Both the position numbers and the translations under genes were made by a program. 64,000 nt of DNA from Rhodobacterales bacterium HTCC2255. Lineage in GTDB: Bacteria > Pseudomonadota > Alphaproteobacteria > Rhodobacterales > Rhodobacteraceae. Below are positions 26,991-36,071 of the stretch, one piece after another. Each line of letters begins with the position of its first letter. Position 1 is the stretch's first letter. The stretch lies in NCBI GenBank assembly GCA_000153745.1, contig DS022282.1, positions 1,510,066 through 1,574,065 of the forward strand. Reading direction: 5' to 3'. Under the pieces are notes generated by a model that searched no databases, had not been told where the DNA came from, and saw only the letters and a list, made by a program, of their open reading frames with translations.

Positions 26991-28557
26991 GTTGGCCTCC
27001 TCGGTCAAAAACCCAGAAAAGTAAGATGCTAAGTGATACCAACAATAATGCAACACCAGATGCCGCTGATATTTGGTAACTCGACATAAGTCTATACATA
27101 ATCAACGGTAAAGTTGCTACGTCCACTGGTGCAAATAGTGTGATGACACCAAGGTCTCCCATTGATAGTGCGGCAGCTAATCCAGCAGAAAACCCAACGG
27201 GTCTACGTAACCGGGGCCAAATCGCAATACGAAAACGAGAAAACTTTGTCATGCCTAAACTATCAGCTAACTTTCCATAATTTTTTTCAGCGCGTGCCAT
27301 GGCTGGCAAAATCATTCTTAAGGCAAAAGGTAAAGCCATAGCTGCGTTAACTAAAGCTGTAATGGGGAGAGCAATGGTAAATGGGGAAATATATGGGAAT
27401 ATTAAAATAAACAAACCAGTACCGATAATAAACGGCGATGCAGCAAGTGTCAGAAAACTCACAATTTCTATTGTTTGTGAAGTAATAGGAAATTTGTGAG
27501 ATACACGAACAATAAGCCCCGACATTGAGATTGCCATTCCTATTGAAATTATAGATGAAACAATTGCAACCAATATAGAATTAAATGCTGCTATCCAAAC
27601 TGTATTAGGTAAACTGAATATTGGTATAATGCCTCGAATGAAGATAGATAATAATGGCAAAAATAGAAACAAACACACAAAAGTTAAAATAAAAATATCA
27701 AATAATAGATATCGAAAATGAGTTCTGTCCCATCGTTCAATTTTTATGTCTAGACCACTTGAAAATTGAACTGGCTTTGAAAACAGTACCGTCATAATGC
27801 CCAAAATAGCACAAAGGCTAAATTGGATTATTCCAAGTTGAGCTGCCTTTGCAAAGTTGAAATCAAATCTAAGAGATTGATATATAGCTAGCTCTATAGT
27901 TGTTGCTTTTGGTCCTCCACCTAGTGCGAGTGCCACAGCAAAACTTGAAATGCATAATAAAAATATTATAAGAAAAATTCCTGGAATAACAGATTTTAAC
28001 ATAGGCCGCTCAATATGTTGTGAAATACCTGATGTATTGATTCCAAGCTGTGCAGATAATCTAAAGTGCTCGATTGGTATTGCTGCCCAACCCTGAACAA
28101 TAAATCGAGTTGCTAGGGGTATGTTAAAAAATACGTGAGCTAAAACTACACCGGTAAATCCATAAATGTTCAGAGGATTAATATTAAAGTTTGATATAAA
28201 TTCAGAAATATACCCAGATCTACCCCAAACTGCTATAATTCCTAGAATAGCAACAATAGTTGGTAAAATAAAAGGAGCGCCCATTATTGTAAGAATAAAT
28301 TTGCGTCCTTTAAAGTTTCGGAAAAAGAGTGCGCGAGCTGTTGGTATTGCAATTAATACAGATATTGTAGCTGAAACTATGGCTTGGCTGACTGTGAAGC
28401 GTATAATTGACCAATCTGAAGAACTTAATGTGGCTTTAATATCTGCATTCAACCACAAAACTAATACAGTACCCAAAGTTAATAGTAGCAATAGCGCAAA
28501 TGCGCTACTGCCAAATATTAGATGTATTAGTTTTATTGGCTGAGTGCTGTAAGCCAT
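26971..28557 (-). CDS. thiP: Thiamine ABC transporter permease
   Basis: ThiP is the double-length permease of the thiamine uptake system: 528 residues with two homologous halves, each with about six membrane helices and an EAA-type cytoplasmic loop (HFRLSAQLGINTSG in the first, NYGKLADSLGMTKFSRFRIAIWPRL in the second). It overlaps thiB by 25 nt upstream and thiQ by 20 nt downstream, and lies behind a TPP riboswitch. That setting separates it from iron or putrescine relatives with the same architecture. Confidence 0.92.
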   Translation of the reverse strand: MAYSTQPIKLIHLIFGSSAFALLLLLTLGTVLVLWLNADIKATLSSSDWSIIRFTVSQAIVSATISVLIAIPTARALFFRNFKGRKFILTIMGAPFILPTIVAILGIIAVWGRSGYISEFISNFNINPLNIYGFTGVVLAHVFFNIPLATRFIVQGWAAIPIEHFRLSAQLGINTSGISQHIERPMLKSVIPGIFLIIFLLCISSFAVALALGGGPKATTIELAIYQSLRFDFNFAKAAQLGIIQFSLCAILGIMTVLFSKPVQFSSGLDIKIERWDRTHFRYLLFDIFILTFVCLFLFLPLLSIFIRGIIPIFSLPNTVWIAAFNSILVAIVSSIISIGMAISMSGLIVRVSHKFPITSQTIEIVSFLTLAASPFIIGTGLFILIFPYISPFTIALPITALVNAAMALPFALRMILPAMARAEKNYGKLADSLGMTKFSRFRIAIWPRLRRPVGFSAGLAAALSMGDLGVITLFAPVDVATLPLIMYRLMSSYQISAASGVALLLVSLSILLFWVFDRGGQLEHNIR

Positions 28558-29537
28558 TCTGAGAGTGCCTCGCTTCTTACATTTTCAGCTTTGTCTGAAG
28601 GAATAAGTAAACTTTTAGATGGTGATATTAACTTCTCAAATCCATCAGGCAAACCATTTTTTGCTAATACTGCTGGGTACATCCAATTGGTTGTTGGTAT
28701 AATTGATTGAAAATCATTAGAAGTCATGAATTCTAAAAATTTATCTGCTAACACTGGATTTTTACTAGATGCTAACTTTGCAGCTACCTCTATTTGCATA
28801 TAGTGACCTTCATCAAAATTAGCAGCTGATTTTGTTTCGTCGTTTTCAGCAATGATATGATATGCAGGTGATGTTGTATATGATAATACCATATCTGCTT
28901 CACCTTCAGTAAACATTCCGTATGCTTCTGACCACCCTGCTGTTACAGTTAAAATTTTAGGAGCAAGGCCTTCCCAAATTTCCGCAGCACGATCAGGATA
29001 GGCTTCTTTTACCCATAATAACAAACCAAGCCCAGGTGTTGATGAGCGAGGGTCTTGAATGACAATCTTAAAATCATCTGGCATCATAATCAGTTCTTGA
29101 AAACTCTTCGGTGGGTTTTTGACTTTAATATTATCATAAATAAAAGCAAAATAACCCCAGTCGTATGGAATGAAGAGATCATCAGACCAATCGATTGGAA
29201 GGTTTAGGTTTTTTAAACTGTTGTTATGATTTGCAAATAATCCAGTAGATGCAGCTCTTGCTGTTAAGTTTGTATCTAACCCTAGGGCAATATCTGCTTG
29301 CGTGCGCATTCCCTCAAGTTGAAGGCGAGATAGCAATGCAGCTCCATCTCCGGCGCCAACTAAATTAAGTTCACAGTTACAAGTTTTTTCGAAAGCTTTT
29401 TTGATTGCTGGGCCTGGGCCCCAATCAGAAACAAAACTATCATATGTATAAATAGTTAATTTTGGTAAATCGTCCGCTGAGGCTGTTGTGACTGATGCCA
29501 ATAAAAAGCCCGCAGCAAAGTTTATAAATTTATTCAT
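28533..29537 (-). CDS. thiB: Thiamine-binding periplasmic protein
   Basis: ThiB is the extracytoplasmic receptor of the ThiBPQ importer. The 334-residue protein has a signal peptide (residues 1-21, ending SADD) and the family segments LTIYTYDSFVSDWGPGPAIKK, FIPYDWGYFAFIYD, LLWVKEAYPDRAAEIWEGL and TAGWSEAYGMFTEGEADMVLSYTTSPAYH. GGAGAATTGAA is the ribosome site. A TPP riboswitch precedes it. No thiamine biosynthesis gene is in the window, so whether the cell makes or only imports thiamine cannot be said. Confidence 0.95.
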   Translation of the reverse strand: MNKFINFAAGFLLASVTTASADDLPKLTIYTYDSFVSDWGPGPAIKKAFEKTCNCELNLVGAGDGAALLSRLQLEGMRTQADIALGLDTNLTARAASTGLFANHNNSLKNLNLPIDWSDDLFIPYDWGYFAFIYDNIKVKNPPKSFQELIMMPDDFKIVIQDPRSSTPGLGLLLWVKEAYPDRAAEIWEGLAPKILTVTAGWSEAYGMFTEGEADMVLSYTTSPAYHIIAENDETKSAANFDEGHYMQIEVAAKLASSKNPVLADKFLEFMTSNDFQSIIPTTNWMYPAVLAKNGLPDGFEKLISPSKSLLIPSDKAENVRSEALSEWLTALSQ

Positions 29538-29583
29538 TTCAATTCTCCAATTGCTACAAGCGTAAGGGGGTCGTTTGAAACGA

Positions 29584-29667
29584 AACCTTCCCTACGCCGG
29601 TATGATCCGGTTCAGGTTCGACGGGTTCGCGTAAACGCATCTCAGCCAAATTGGCCCCCCGAGGTAA
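29584..29667 (-). ncRNA. TPP riboswitch (THI element)
   Basis: Read on the minus strand the region has the conserved CTGAGATG segment, the ACCCGTCGAACCTGA pyrophosphate/pyrimidine-binding core and CCGGATCATACCGGCGTAGGGAAGG. ACCT and AGGT flanks can close P1. It ends about 45 nt before thiB. A short palindrome (TCGTTTCAAACGA) lies between it and the thiB ribosome site and may form the expression platform. It should shut off thiBPQ when TPP is plentiful. Confidence 0.95.
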
Positions 29668-29763
29668 AGATGTTTTTAATCATGTATTAAAAAATAATCA
29701 AGGATGGGTTTTCTTTTATACTCTTACTAGGTTAATGATTAAAAAAGCATTGGAGTATGGCAT

Positions 29764-30864
29764 ATGGCTACGAATTCATTTGGACGTTTGTTTACAGTAA
29801 CGACATGGGGAGAAAGTCATGGGCCAGCACTTGGGGCAACTATTGACGGCTGTCCTCCTAATGTAGAATTAAATGCAAGTGATTTGCAGTATTGGCTTGA
29901 TAGACGCAAGCCAGGACAAAATAAATACACAACTCAAAGACGTGAAGCAGATGAAGTAAAAATTCTTTCTGGCATGTTTGAAGGAAATACAACCGGGCAT
30001 CCAATTCAGTTAATGATTGAGAATACGGATCAGAGATCTAAAGATTACTCAGAAATTATGGATAAGTTTAGGCCGGGTCATGCAGACATAACTTATTGGC
30101 AAAAATATGGGATTCGTGATTATCGCGGTGGTGGCCGTTCGTCTGCTAGGGAAACTGCTGCAAGAGTCGCGGCAGGAGGTGTTGCAAGAAAGGCTTTGGA
30201 GTCTTTAGCGCCAGATATTAAGATTTGTGCGTATATGGTTCAAATGGGTCCACATAAAATTAATAGAACTAAAATTGATTTAAATGAAATAGAAAAAAAT
30301 CCATTTTGGACTCCTGATGCTGACGCAGCAATATTATGGGCAGAATATTTAGACAAATTACGCAAATCTGGAAACTCTGTTGGAGCAGTTATTGAAGTTA
30401 TTGCAAGTGGTGTACCAGCTGGCCTTGGAGCTCCAATTTATGGTAAAATAGATACTGATATTGCTACCGCTATGATGTCAATTAATGCCGTTAAGGGTGT
30501 CGAAATTGGTGCAGGATTTGAATCAGCTGAGTTTACTGGAGAAAGTAATGCAGATGAAATAGGATTTTCTGAAGGTAAGCCTCAATATAACTCCAATCAT
30601 GCTGGTGGTGTTTTGGGCGGAATTTCAACTGGACAAGATATAGTTTGTCGATTTGCAGTAAAGCCAACTTCGTCTATACTTAAAGAACGAGACACTATTA
30701 CTAAATCTGGCAATCAAACCTCAATAATAACAAAAGGTCGTCATGATCCATGTGTTGGTATTAGGGCTGTTCCTGTGGGAGAGGCAATGATGGCATGTGT
30801 GATACTAGATCATTTGATGTTGCATCGAGGGCAAATTGGTGAAAATCAAGGTGAAATAGGATAG
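29764..30864 (+). CDS. aroC: Chorismate synthase
   Basis: AroC makes chorismate from EPSP, the last shared step of aromatic amino-acid synthesis, using reduced FMN. The 366-residue protein has the three family signatures: [19 protein letters not shown] at the N-terminus, [19 protein letters not shown] near residues 122-140 and the C-terminal [22 protein letters not shown] lies 8 nt before the ATG. It is divergent from thiBPQ and converges with the DMT permease with a 1-bp gap. Confidence 0.97.
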   Translation: MATNSFGRLFTVTTWGESHGPALGATIDGCPPNVELNASDLQYWLDRRKPGQNKYTTQRREADEVKILSGMFEGNTTGHPIQLMIENTDQRSKDYSEIMDKFRPGHADITYWQKYGIRDYRGGGRSSARETAARVAAGGVARKALESLAPDIKICAYMVQMGPHKINRTKIDLNEIEKNPFWTPDADAAILWAEYLDKLRKSGNSVGAVIEVIASGVPAGLGAPIYGKIDTDIATAMMSINAVKGVEIGAGFESAEFTGESNADEIGFSEGKPQYNSNHAGGVLGGISTGQDIVCRFAVKPTSSILKERDTITKSGNQTSIITKGRHDPCVGIRAVPVGEAMMACVILDHLMLHRGQIGENQGEIG

Positions 30865-30865
30865 T

Positions 30866-31726
30866 TTAAATTTTTGATTTTTGCACAGCAAAAATACCTA
30901 ACATAATTATCACTACTCCGATCATATCATAATAAGATAATTCTTCGTCCAGCAACATTGCAGCAATAGCTACACCAAAAAACGGATTTAAAAAATGAAA
31001 TGTTGCAGCCTTTGTAGCACCAATACGCTCAACTAAAAGAAACCAAATGTAAGTGGCAATAATTCCAGGCACGACAATAGTATATGCTAATGCAAGCAAT
31101 GCTTTTGTATTCCAAACAACATTCCAAGTTTCTAATGCAATGGCAGGGATAGTTAGTGCAGCGGAGCCTACTAGCATTTGCAATCCAACTACCATAAAAA
31201 GATTGCCACCAGTAGAAGCAGACTTAACAGATAAAGTAGCTACTGTTAATGCTAGGACACCCAGTATGCATTGAATAATTCCAATAATATTGATGCCACT
31301 GGATAATCTAGAGGACATTATTAATATTACTCCAGAGAACCCTATGATTAGTCCTAAATAGCCAAAAGGAGATAACTTTTCATTAAATACTATAACCAAA
31401 ATAAGGGCGACTAATAGAGGCATGCTTGATGCTATAATTGATGCAGCGGATGCTTCAATTTTTGTCATGGCCATGAAAAAAAACCCTAAATAAATTGCAT
31501 TTTGGCATAAACCAAACAAGATAATTCCAAACCATTGTTTGTGTGTAAATTTTGCTCTTTGACCTAAGAAATAAGCAATACTGACAGCAATTAATCCCGC
31601 AATTAAAAATCTTAAAGCCGATATTGATAACGGTGGAGCTACCTGAACAATAATACGCGCAGAAGTGAAAGCGCTTGACCAAATAAGGGCAAAAACAAAT
31701 CCCATAATTGCTGATTTTATATCCAT
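30866..31726 (-). CDS. EamA/DMT-family permease
   Basis: A 286-residue inner-membrane protein with ten predicted helices in two EamA repeats (about 5-135 and 145-283). The first repeat begins MGFVFALIWSSAFTSARIIV and the second contains LTVATLSVKSAS. Members export amino acids or other metabolites; substrate is unknown. It ends 1 bp from the end of aroC on the other strand. The HU terminator separates it from the gene upstream. Confidence 0.88.
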   Translation of the reverse strand: MDIKSAIMGFVFALIWSSAFTSARIIVQVAPPLSISALRFLIAGLIAVSIAYFLGQRAKFTHKQWFGIILFGLCQNAIYLGFFFMAMTKIEASAASIIASSMPLLVALILVIVFNEKLSPFGYLGLIIGFSGVILIMSSRLSSGINIIGIIQCILGVLALTVATLSVKSASTGGNLFMVVGLQMLVGSAALTIPAIALETWNVVWNTKALLALAYTIVVPGIIATYIWFLLVERIGATKAATFHFLNPFFGVAIAAMLLDEELSYYDMIGVVIIMLGIFAVQKSKI

Positions 31727-31734
31727 GAATACCT

Positions 31735-31767
31735 CAATAAAAAAGGTCGCCTTAATATGGCGACCTT
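31735..31767 (-). terminator. Terminator of the HU gene
   Basis: AAGGTCGCC (31743-31751) and GGCGACCTT (31759-31767) form a perfect 9-bp stem with a 7-nt loop. On the minus strand it is followed by a T-rich run, placing termination after the HU gene and before the permease. Confidence 0.85.
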
Positions 31768-31814
31768 AGTCATGAAAATTTATTCGTCGAGGATAAAATA
31801 CTCCTCCAAAAAAA

Positions 31815-32105
31815 TTAATCGTTAATTACGTCTTTTAGTGCTTTTGCGATAGTCACTTTAGCAACTCTGTCTGCTGCTTTCATGAACTGCTCACCAGTAG
31901 CTGGATTTCTTACCATGCGCTCAGGGCGTGCGCGACATTGAAATTTTCCTAATCCTGGAAGTGTAACTGCTCCACCAGCAGCGACTTCTTTTGAGACGAT
32001 ATCAGCTAAAGCTTCTAGTGCTCTATTAGCTGTTACTTTATCGCTGCCTGTTGCTTCTGCAAGATTGGCAACCAATTGGGTTTTTGTCATTGGTTTCTGT
32101 GACAT
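31815..32105 (-). CDS. HU-family nucleoid DNA-binding protein
   Basis: A 96-residue histone-like protein that bends and compacts DNA as a dimer. It has the N-terminal helices (TKTQLVANLAEATGSDKVTANRALEALADIV), the GLGKFQCRARPERMVRNPATGEQF arm with the intercalating-Pro region, and a C-terminal helix ending in KALKDVI. The Cys in the arm strand is uncommon but tolerated. AAGGAGC precedes the ATG. It could also be an IHF-like paralogue, but length and arm favour HU. Single-gene unit with its own terminator. Confidence 0.92.
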   Translation of the reverse strand: MSQKPMTKTQLVANLAEATGSDKVTANRALEALADIVSKEVAAGGAVTLPGLGKFQCRARPERMVRNPATGEQFMKAADRVAKVTIAKALKDVIND

Positions 32106-32448
32106 TTGCTGCTCCTTAAGTTAAATGAATACAAAATATTCTACTTTGTAATGATATTATAACCACATATTGTGCCTAAAAATCAAATTATCCAAGGAAA
32201 AAATGCAAAATTACCTTATTTTTATGGGTTTTGGCGATAAATGGCCTAAAAATCTATGTATTTTATGATTTTAATCCATATTTTTATTGAAAATTGCAAG
32301 TAAACTAACAAATTTTATTGAAAATATTTATCTATATATTACTTAATCCAACCTTCCGTGTATAAAATAATAGAGAAAGTCTAAAGAAAAATATTTAAAA
32401 ATAATCTCATATTGGTAGTTTATTTAATTAAATTGGGATTATTAAATA
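32106..32448. other. AT-rich gap with an 11-bp direct repeat
   Basis: About 340 bp upstream of the HU gene and downstream of cobD without a credible gene. GCCTAAAAATC occurs twice, at 32174-32184 and 32244-32254, exactly 70 bp apart. No terminator for cobD is clear. The HU promoter must lie in the right-hand part on the minus strand. Nothing else is recognisable. Confidence 0.5.
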
Positions 32449-33375
32449 TTAAAAGATTAAAGGATAAAAATTAGCAATTGAAACAATTATAATTAATATA
32501 AGCCACGATCTGTTAAGTACTTTTAGTGCATCATTAATATCTGTTCTATCCATATCATGCCTTCCCGATGAATTTATGAATTCATAATGAGTTAATTTGC
32601 CGTGATAACTTCTTGGTCCTGCTAGCGCCACGTTTAAAATTGAAGCCATTGCTGCTTCTGGCCAGCCGGCATTTGGAGATGCATGTAATTTTGCATCTTT
32701 TAACATTATTAAGAAGTTTGATTTTGATAAATATGCTGCACACATTAATGTACCGCAGATTCTAGATGGTATCCAATTCATCAAATCATCAAATTTTGCT
32801 GCTCCAAATCCAAATAATAAATATTTTTCTGATTTATAGCCAATCATACTGTCAGCTGTATTTGTCATTTTATATAAAAACAGACCAGGTAATCCTAATA
32901 ATAAATACCAAAAAATGGGGGCGATTACTGCGTCAGAAAAGTTCTCTGCTGCACTTTCTACTGCTGCTCTACTTACATTAGATTCATCTAAATTCTTTGT
33001 TTGGCGGCCAACTATGCATGCTACTGCATTTCGGCCTTCATTTAAGCTATTATTTAAACCAATTAAAACATCCTTAACATGTTTGACTAGTGAGTTATGT
33101 GCTAGAAGAATTGTAGTAATTAATAATTCAATTAACCCATAATCAGGTAATAAATGTATAAACTGACCTATTAAACATGCCATTATAGATAAAGAAAAAA
33201 TTGCAAAGATACCTTTAAATTTTAACGCTGAGCCAAAATTAAAATTATTATCAAACCATGATATTAATTTGCCCATTATTACAGCAGGATGAGGTATTTT
33301 AGACCAAACCTTAATTGGGTCTCCAATCAAATAATCTAAAATTAAAGCTATTAATAAAATTTGAATTGTATTCAT
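32449..33375 (-). CDS. cobD: Adenosylcobinamide-phosphate synthase (CobD/CbiB)
   Basis: This membrane enzyme joins the aminopropanol (phosphate) arm to adenosylcobyric acid. The 308-residue protein has several membrane helices and the family segments IGDPIKVWSKIPHPAVIMGKLI (start), GRQTKNLDESNVSRAAVESAAENFSDAVIAP, KMTNTADSMIGYKSEKY and HASPNAGWPEAAMA. It starts directly after the stop of cobC. With cobC and DUF1636 it forms one minus-strand unit facing away from the main cobalamin operon. Confidence 0.94.
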   Translation of the reverse strand: MNTIQILLIALILDYLIGDPIKVWSKIPHPAVIMGKLISWFDNNFNFGSALKFKGIFAIFSLSIMACLIGQFIHLLPDYGLIELLITTILLAHNSLVKHVKDVLIGLNNSLNEGRNAVACIVGRQTKNLDESNVSRAAVESAAENFSDAVIAPIFWYLLLGLPGLFLYKMTNTADSMIGYKSEKYLLFGFGAAKFDDLMNWIPSRICGTLMCAAYLSKSNFLIMLKDAKLHASPNAGWPEAAMASILNVALAGPRSYHGKLTHYEFINSSGRHDMDRTDINDALKVLNRSWLILIIIVSIANFYPLIF

Positions 33376-34326
33376 TTATTCCTCTAAAGCTTTTGCAAGT
33401 CTTTCCCATTCTGATTGATCGCCAGGAATACCAAGCCTAAGCCAATTTTCAGAATATGGGAAAACTCGAGACCAAATAAAGTTCTGTGCTAATTTATTTT
33501 GGATCTTTTGAGCATTTGTTGTTTTATATAACCGAAATAAGTCTGTGCCACCTATAGGTTTAATATTGTTACTAGATATTAATTTGTCTAATCGAACGCT
33601 ATCTTTCTTTAATCTAATACGAGTATTATGAATCCAATTATTATCTGAGAGTGCAGCTTTTCCAATAAATTGAGCGGGACCAGAAATAGACCACGGGCCT
33701 ACATGGCTTATGATGGTTTTTATTAACTCTGGTGATGCAATTGCAAAGCCAAGCCTCAAACCGGCAAGCCCCCAAAACTTTCCTAAACCTTTTAATATTA
33801 TTACATTATTTTGTTTGGCCAGATGAATTAGTGATTTATCAGGTGAAATATCACAAAAGCTTTCATCGATTATATTAAGGTCGAAATTTTTTGTATCTTT
33901 TTCAGAAATCAAATGATAGTTGCCGTCGGGGTTATTTGGGTTCACAATGACTTGAACGTTACCTGCGTCTCCAACTTCCCAGCCGTTCGATCTGAAAGCA
34001 GCAGCATGTTCGTTATATGTTGGACTGATAATTTTCACTCGATTTACTGGAAGTAAATTTGGCAAAACTGCAATTAATTGAGATACGCCAGATGCAGCCA
34101 TGATATCAGAATTATTTGGAACATCCCAAAATTCACTAGCTTGTATTAATAGTTCTTTTTGAGCTTTGCTATCTGGTAAAGAATTCCAAAAATGCTTTGG
34201 AATTTTTGGGATGGTGTAAGAAGATGGATTTATTCCTGTTGATAAATCTATCCATTGTTCACGAGTACCGCCATATTTTGAAATGGCAACATCAAGACCA
34301 CCACCATGATCTCTTGCATCTGACAT
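33376..34326 (-). CDS. cobC: Threonine-phosphate decarboxylase (CobC/CobD-type, PLP)
   Basis: A class I/II aminotransferase-fold PLP enzyme that makes (R)-1-amino-2-propanol phosphate from threonine phosphate for the nucleotide-loop side arm. The 316-residue protein has HGGGLDVAISKYGG and LSTGINPSSY at the start, VNPNNPDGNYH, the Lys in LKGLGKFWGLAGLRLGFA that should bind PLP, and a C-terminal RLGIPGDQSEWERLAKAL. It overlaps the DUF1636 stop by 1 nt and abuts cobD, its functional partner. Weak similarity to histidinol-phosphate aminotransferase is expected; context decides. Confidence 0.92.
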   Translation of the reverse strand: MSDARDHGGGLDVAISKYGGTREQWIDLSTGINPSSYTIPKIPKHFWNSLPDSKAQKELLIQASEFWDVPNNSDIMAASGVSQLIAVLPNLLPVNRVKIISPTYNEHAAAFRSNGWEVGDAGNVQVIVNPNNPDGNYHLISEKDTKNFDLNIIDESFCDISPDKSLIHLAKQNNVIILKGLGKFWGLAGLRLGFAIASPELIKTIISHVGPWSISGPAQFIGKAALSDNNWIHNTRIRLKKDSVRLDKLISSNNIKPIGGTDLFRLYKTTNAQKIQNKLAQNFIWSRVFPYSENWLRLGIPGDQSEWERLAKALEE

Positions 34327-34697
34327 TATTTATTACCTAATACTGGCAGGCGAGCCCGAAAGTGGCCTTTTATTTCTTTAGGCCAATCTCTAAAAGGTAC
34401 TTGGCCTTTATCGCTAGCATTATGTAATTTTGCGTACTCTATTATACCTTTTGCACTTTCAATGTTTGGAGAAAAATTACCTAATACATAATTTAATTTA
34501 TCTTCACTTTGAATTGCTACATTACATGCAAAATCGCAACCCATTAGACAAGCATGTCTTCTAATATTAATATTTGGAGCTTCATCAGACATTGATTCAA
34601 TTAAATCAGCTAAAACTTCACCATCAGTTTTATTATCTATTTCAGCATTCCAGTTTGTTCGTTTGCAAGTTTCACATACTGTAATTGTGGTTGACAT
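34326..34697 (-). CDS. DUF1636 cysteine-rich protein, cobalamin-associated
   Basis: A 123-residue protein of the DUF1636 family, whose members cluster with cobalamin genes. It looks like a small thioredoxin-type ferredoxin: a CxxC pair (C8, C11) and a second cluster C50, C54, C58 in RRHACLMGCDFACNVAI, so a metal or iron-sulfur centre is likely. It is the first gene of the DUF1636-cobC-cobD unit (1-nt overlap with cobC). The role is unproven; electron transfer or cobalt/iron handling for corrinoid synthesis is possible. AGGAGC is the ribosome site. Confidence 0.82.
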   Translation of the reverse strand: MSTTITVCETCKRTNWNAEIDNKTDGEVLADLIESMSDEAPNINIRRHACLMGCDFACNVAIQSEDKLNYVLGNFSPNIESAKGIIEYAKLHNASDKGQVPFRDWPKEIKGHFRARLPVLGNK

Positions 34698-34810
34698 GCT
34701 AAGCTCCTTATTTTTGAACTTGCTTGCACATAAGTAGCATACAGCGCAATTATTTTTATTTAGATTTAGATTTTAATTTCACTCAATATTAAAAATAAGC
34801 TTCAACTTGG

Positions 34811-35785
34811 TCAAAAATTGCGTTCATAAGATTCATTCCAATCAATTACTGGATTTATTGGAATAATTCTATTTGGATTTATAGTTTCGTGACTAAAATG
34901 GTAATGACGCACAATATGATCAAAATCTATGGTCTCTTTTATGCCATTAAAATGATAAAGTTCACGAACATAATTCCAGATATTATGATAATCTACTACA
35001 CGTTTTCTATTACATTTAAAATGCAAGACATAAACGCTATCGAAGCGAACCAATGTTGTAAATAAACGCCAGTCTGCTTCTGTTAAAGTATCCCCTAAAA
35101 GATACTGGTTATCTTGTAATCTGTTTTCAACCCAATCAAGGCCATCAAATAAAACATTTACAGCATTATCATACGCTATTTGTGTAGTTGCGAAGCCCGC
35201 TTTATAGACGCCATTATTTATTTCTGAATATATCTTGGCATTAATCTCTTCTATTTCATTATGTTTATTAGATGGCCAATAATTATCATTATTTCCAGTA
35301 ATATGGTCGAATGCAGAATTAAACATGCGGATAATTTCTGAAGATTCATTTGATACAATTGTACTAGTTTTCTTATCCCACAAAATAGGCACTGTTACAC
35401 GAGTATTTGCTGTAGGGTTGGCTCTGGTATAAATCTCATGAGCAAATTTAGATTGAAATAAGCTATCTCCTTTAGCTGCTCCACGCTGTTCAAAAGTCCA
35501 TCCTTCATTCATCATATCAGGATGAACTACATCTACTGATATGTGGTCCTGCAAGCCCTTAAGTTCTCGAAATATAAGTGTTCTGTGTGCCCATGGGCAT
35601 GCCAATGAAACATATAAATGGTACCGCCCACTTTCAGCTTTGAAGCCAGATTTACCGCTTACACCAGCTGATCCATCTGATGTAATCCAATTGCGAAATC
35701 CAGCATCTTGGCGAATAAACTTACCACCACTTGCTTTGGTGTCATACCATTTATCAATCCATTTTCCGTCAACAAGCAAACCCAT
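34811..35785 (-). CDS. Glutathionyl-hydroquinone reductase (Xi-class GST)
   Basis: A 324-residue glutathione transferase of the YqjG/ECM4 type, which reduces glutathionyl-hydroquinones. The signature CPWAHR is at 63-68 with catalytic Cys63. RVTVPILWDKKTSTIVSNESSEIIRMFN is the glutathione-binding region, and the LFTTLVRFDSVYVLHFKCN segment is specific to the Xi class. It is divergent from the cobalamin leader with no evident functional link. Start at 35785 gives the standard MGLLVDGKWID N-terminus. Confidence 0.92.
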   Translation of the reverse strand: MGLLVDGKWIDKWYDTKASGGKFIRQDAGFRNWITSDGSAGVSGKSGFKAESGRYHLYVSLACPWAHRTLIFRELKGLQDHISVDVVHPDMMNEGWTFEQRGAAKGDSLFQSKFAHEIYTRANPTANTRVTVPILWDKKTSTIVSNESSEIIRMFNSAFDHITGNNDNYWPSNKHNEIEEINAKIYSEINNGVYKAGFATTQIAYDNAVNVLFDGLDWVENRLQDNQYLLGDTLTEADWRLFTTLVRFDSVYVLHFKCNRKRVVDYHNIWNYVRELYHFNGIKETIDFDHIVRHYHFSHETINPNRIIPINPVIDWNESYERNF

Positions 35786-35874
35786 GTTAAATCCTATTAA
35801 TTTTGTTTATTAACGATTTTTTCCAAAGTAGATTCAATGAAAAGACTGGCAACTTATTATATGCATAAAGGAAA

Positions 35875-36060
35875 CAATAATTAGGTCGGTTTCATAAGAC
35901 AGTCCGGCGCGAATCTATTGCGCCTATTTTTCTGCTGATCTATACGTTATTTGACGAAGCCCCAGAGGGCCGGAAAGATGTGTTGTATATGGTTGACCCA
36001 ATTTGGGAACTGATGCCAACATCGTCAGGCAAATTGCCAACTTTTCGCTCATCTGTAATT
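35875..36060 (+). promoter_or_regulatory. Structured leader of the cobalamin operon, class unknown
   Basis: This 5' region of the DUF6732-cbiX-cob operon is much less AT-rich than other gaps and full of stem potential. GGCGC/GCGCC (35909-35927) is followed by TATTTTT, like an attenuator. TGACGA (35952-35957) pairs with TCGTCA (36022-36027), enclosing GCCC-CAGA-GGGC and CCCAATTTGGG. GGCAAATTGCC follows. A leader regulating this operon would be expected to bind cobalamin, but the B12-box GCCACTG and the usual riboswitch core are absent. The pairing is read by eye, not computed. Confidence 0.45.
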
Positions 36061-36071
36061 AAGGAAGTAAC

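Noticed and set aside
35875-36060. Standard cobalamin riboswitch
   Set aside because: Position is right, but I find no GCCACTG box or the usual GGGAA...GCAACTG core on either strand, so I list only a structured leader of unknown class.
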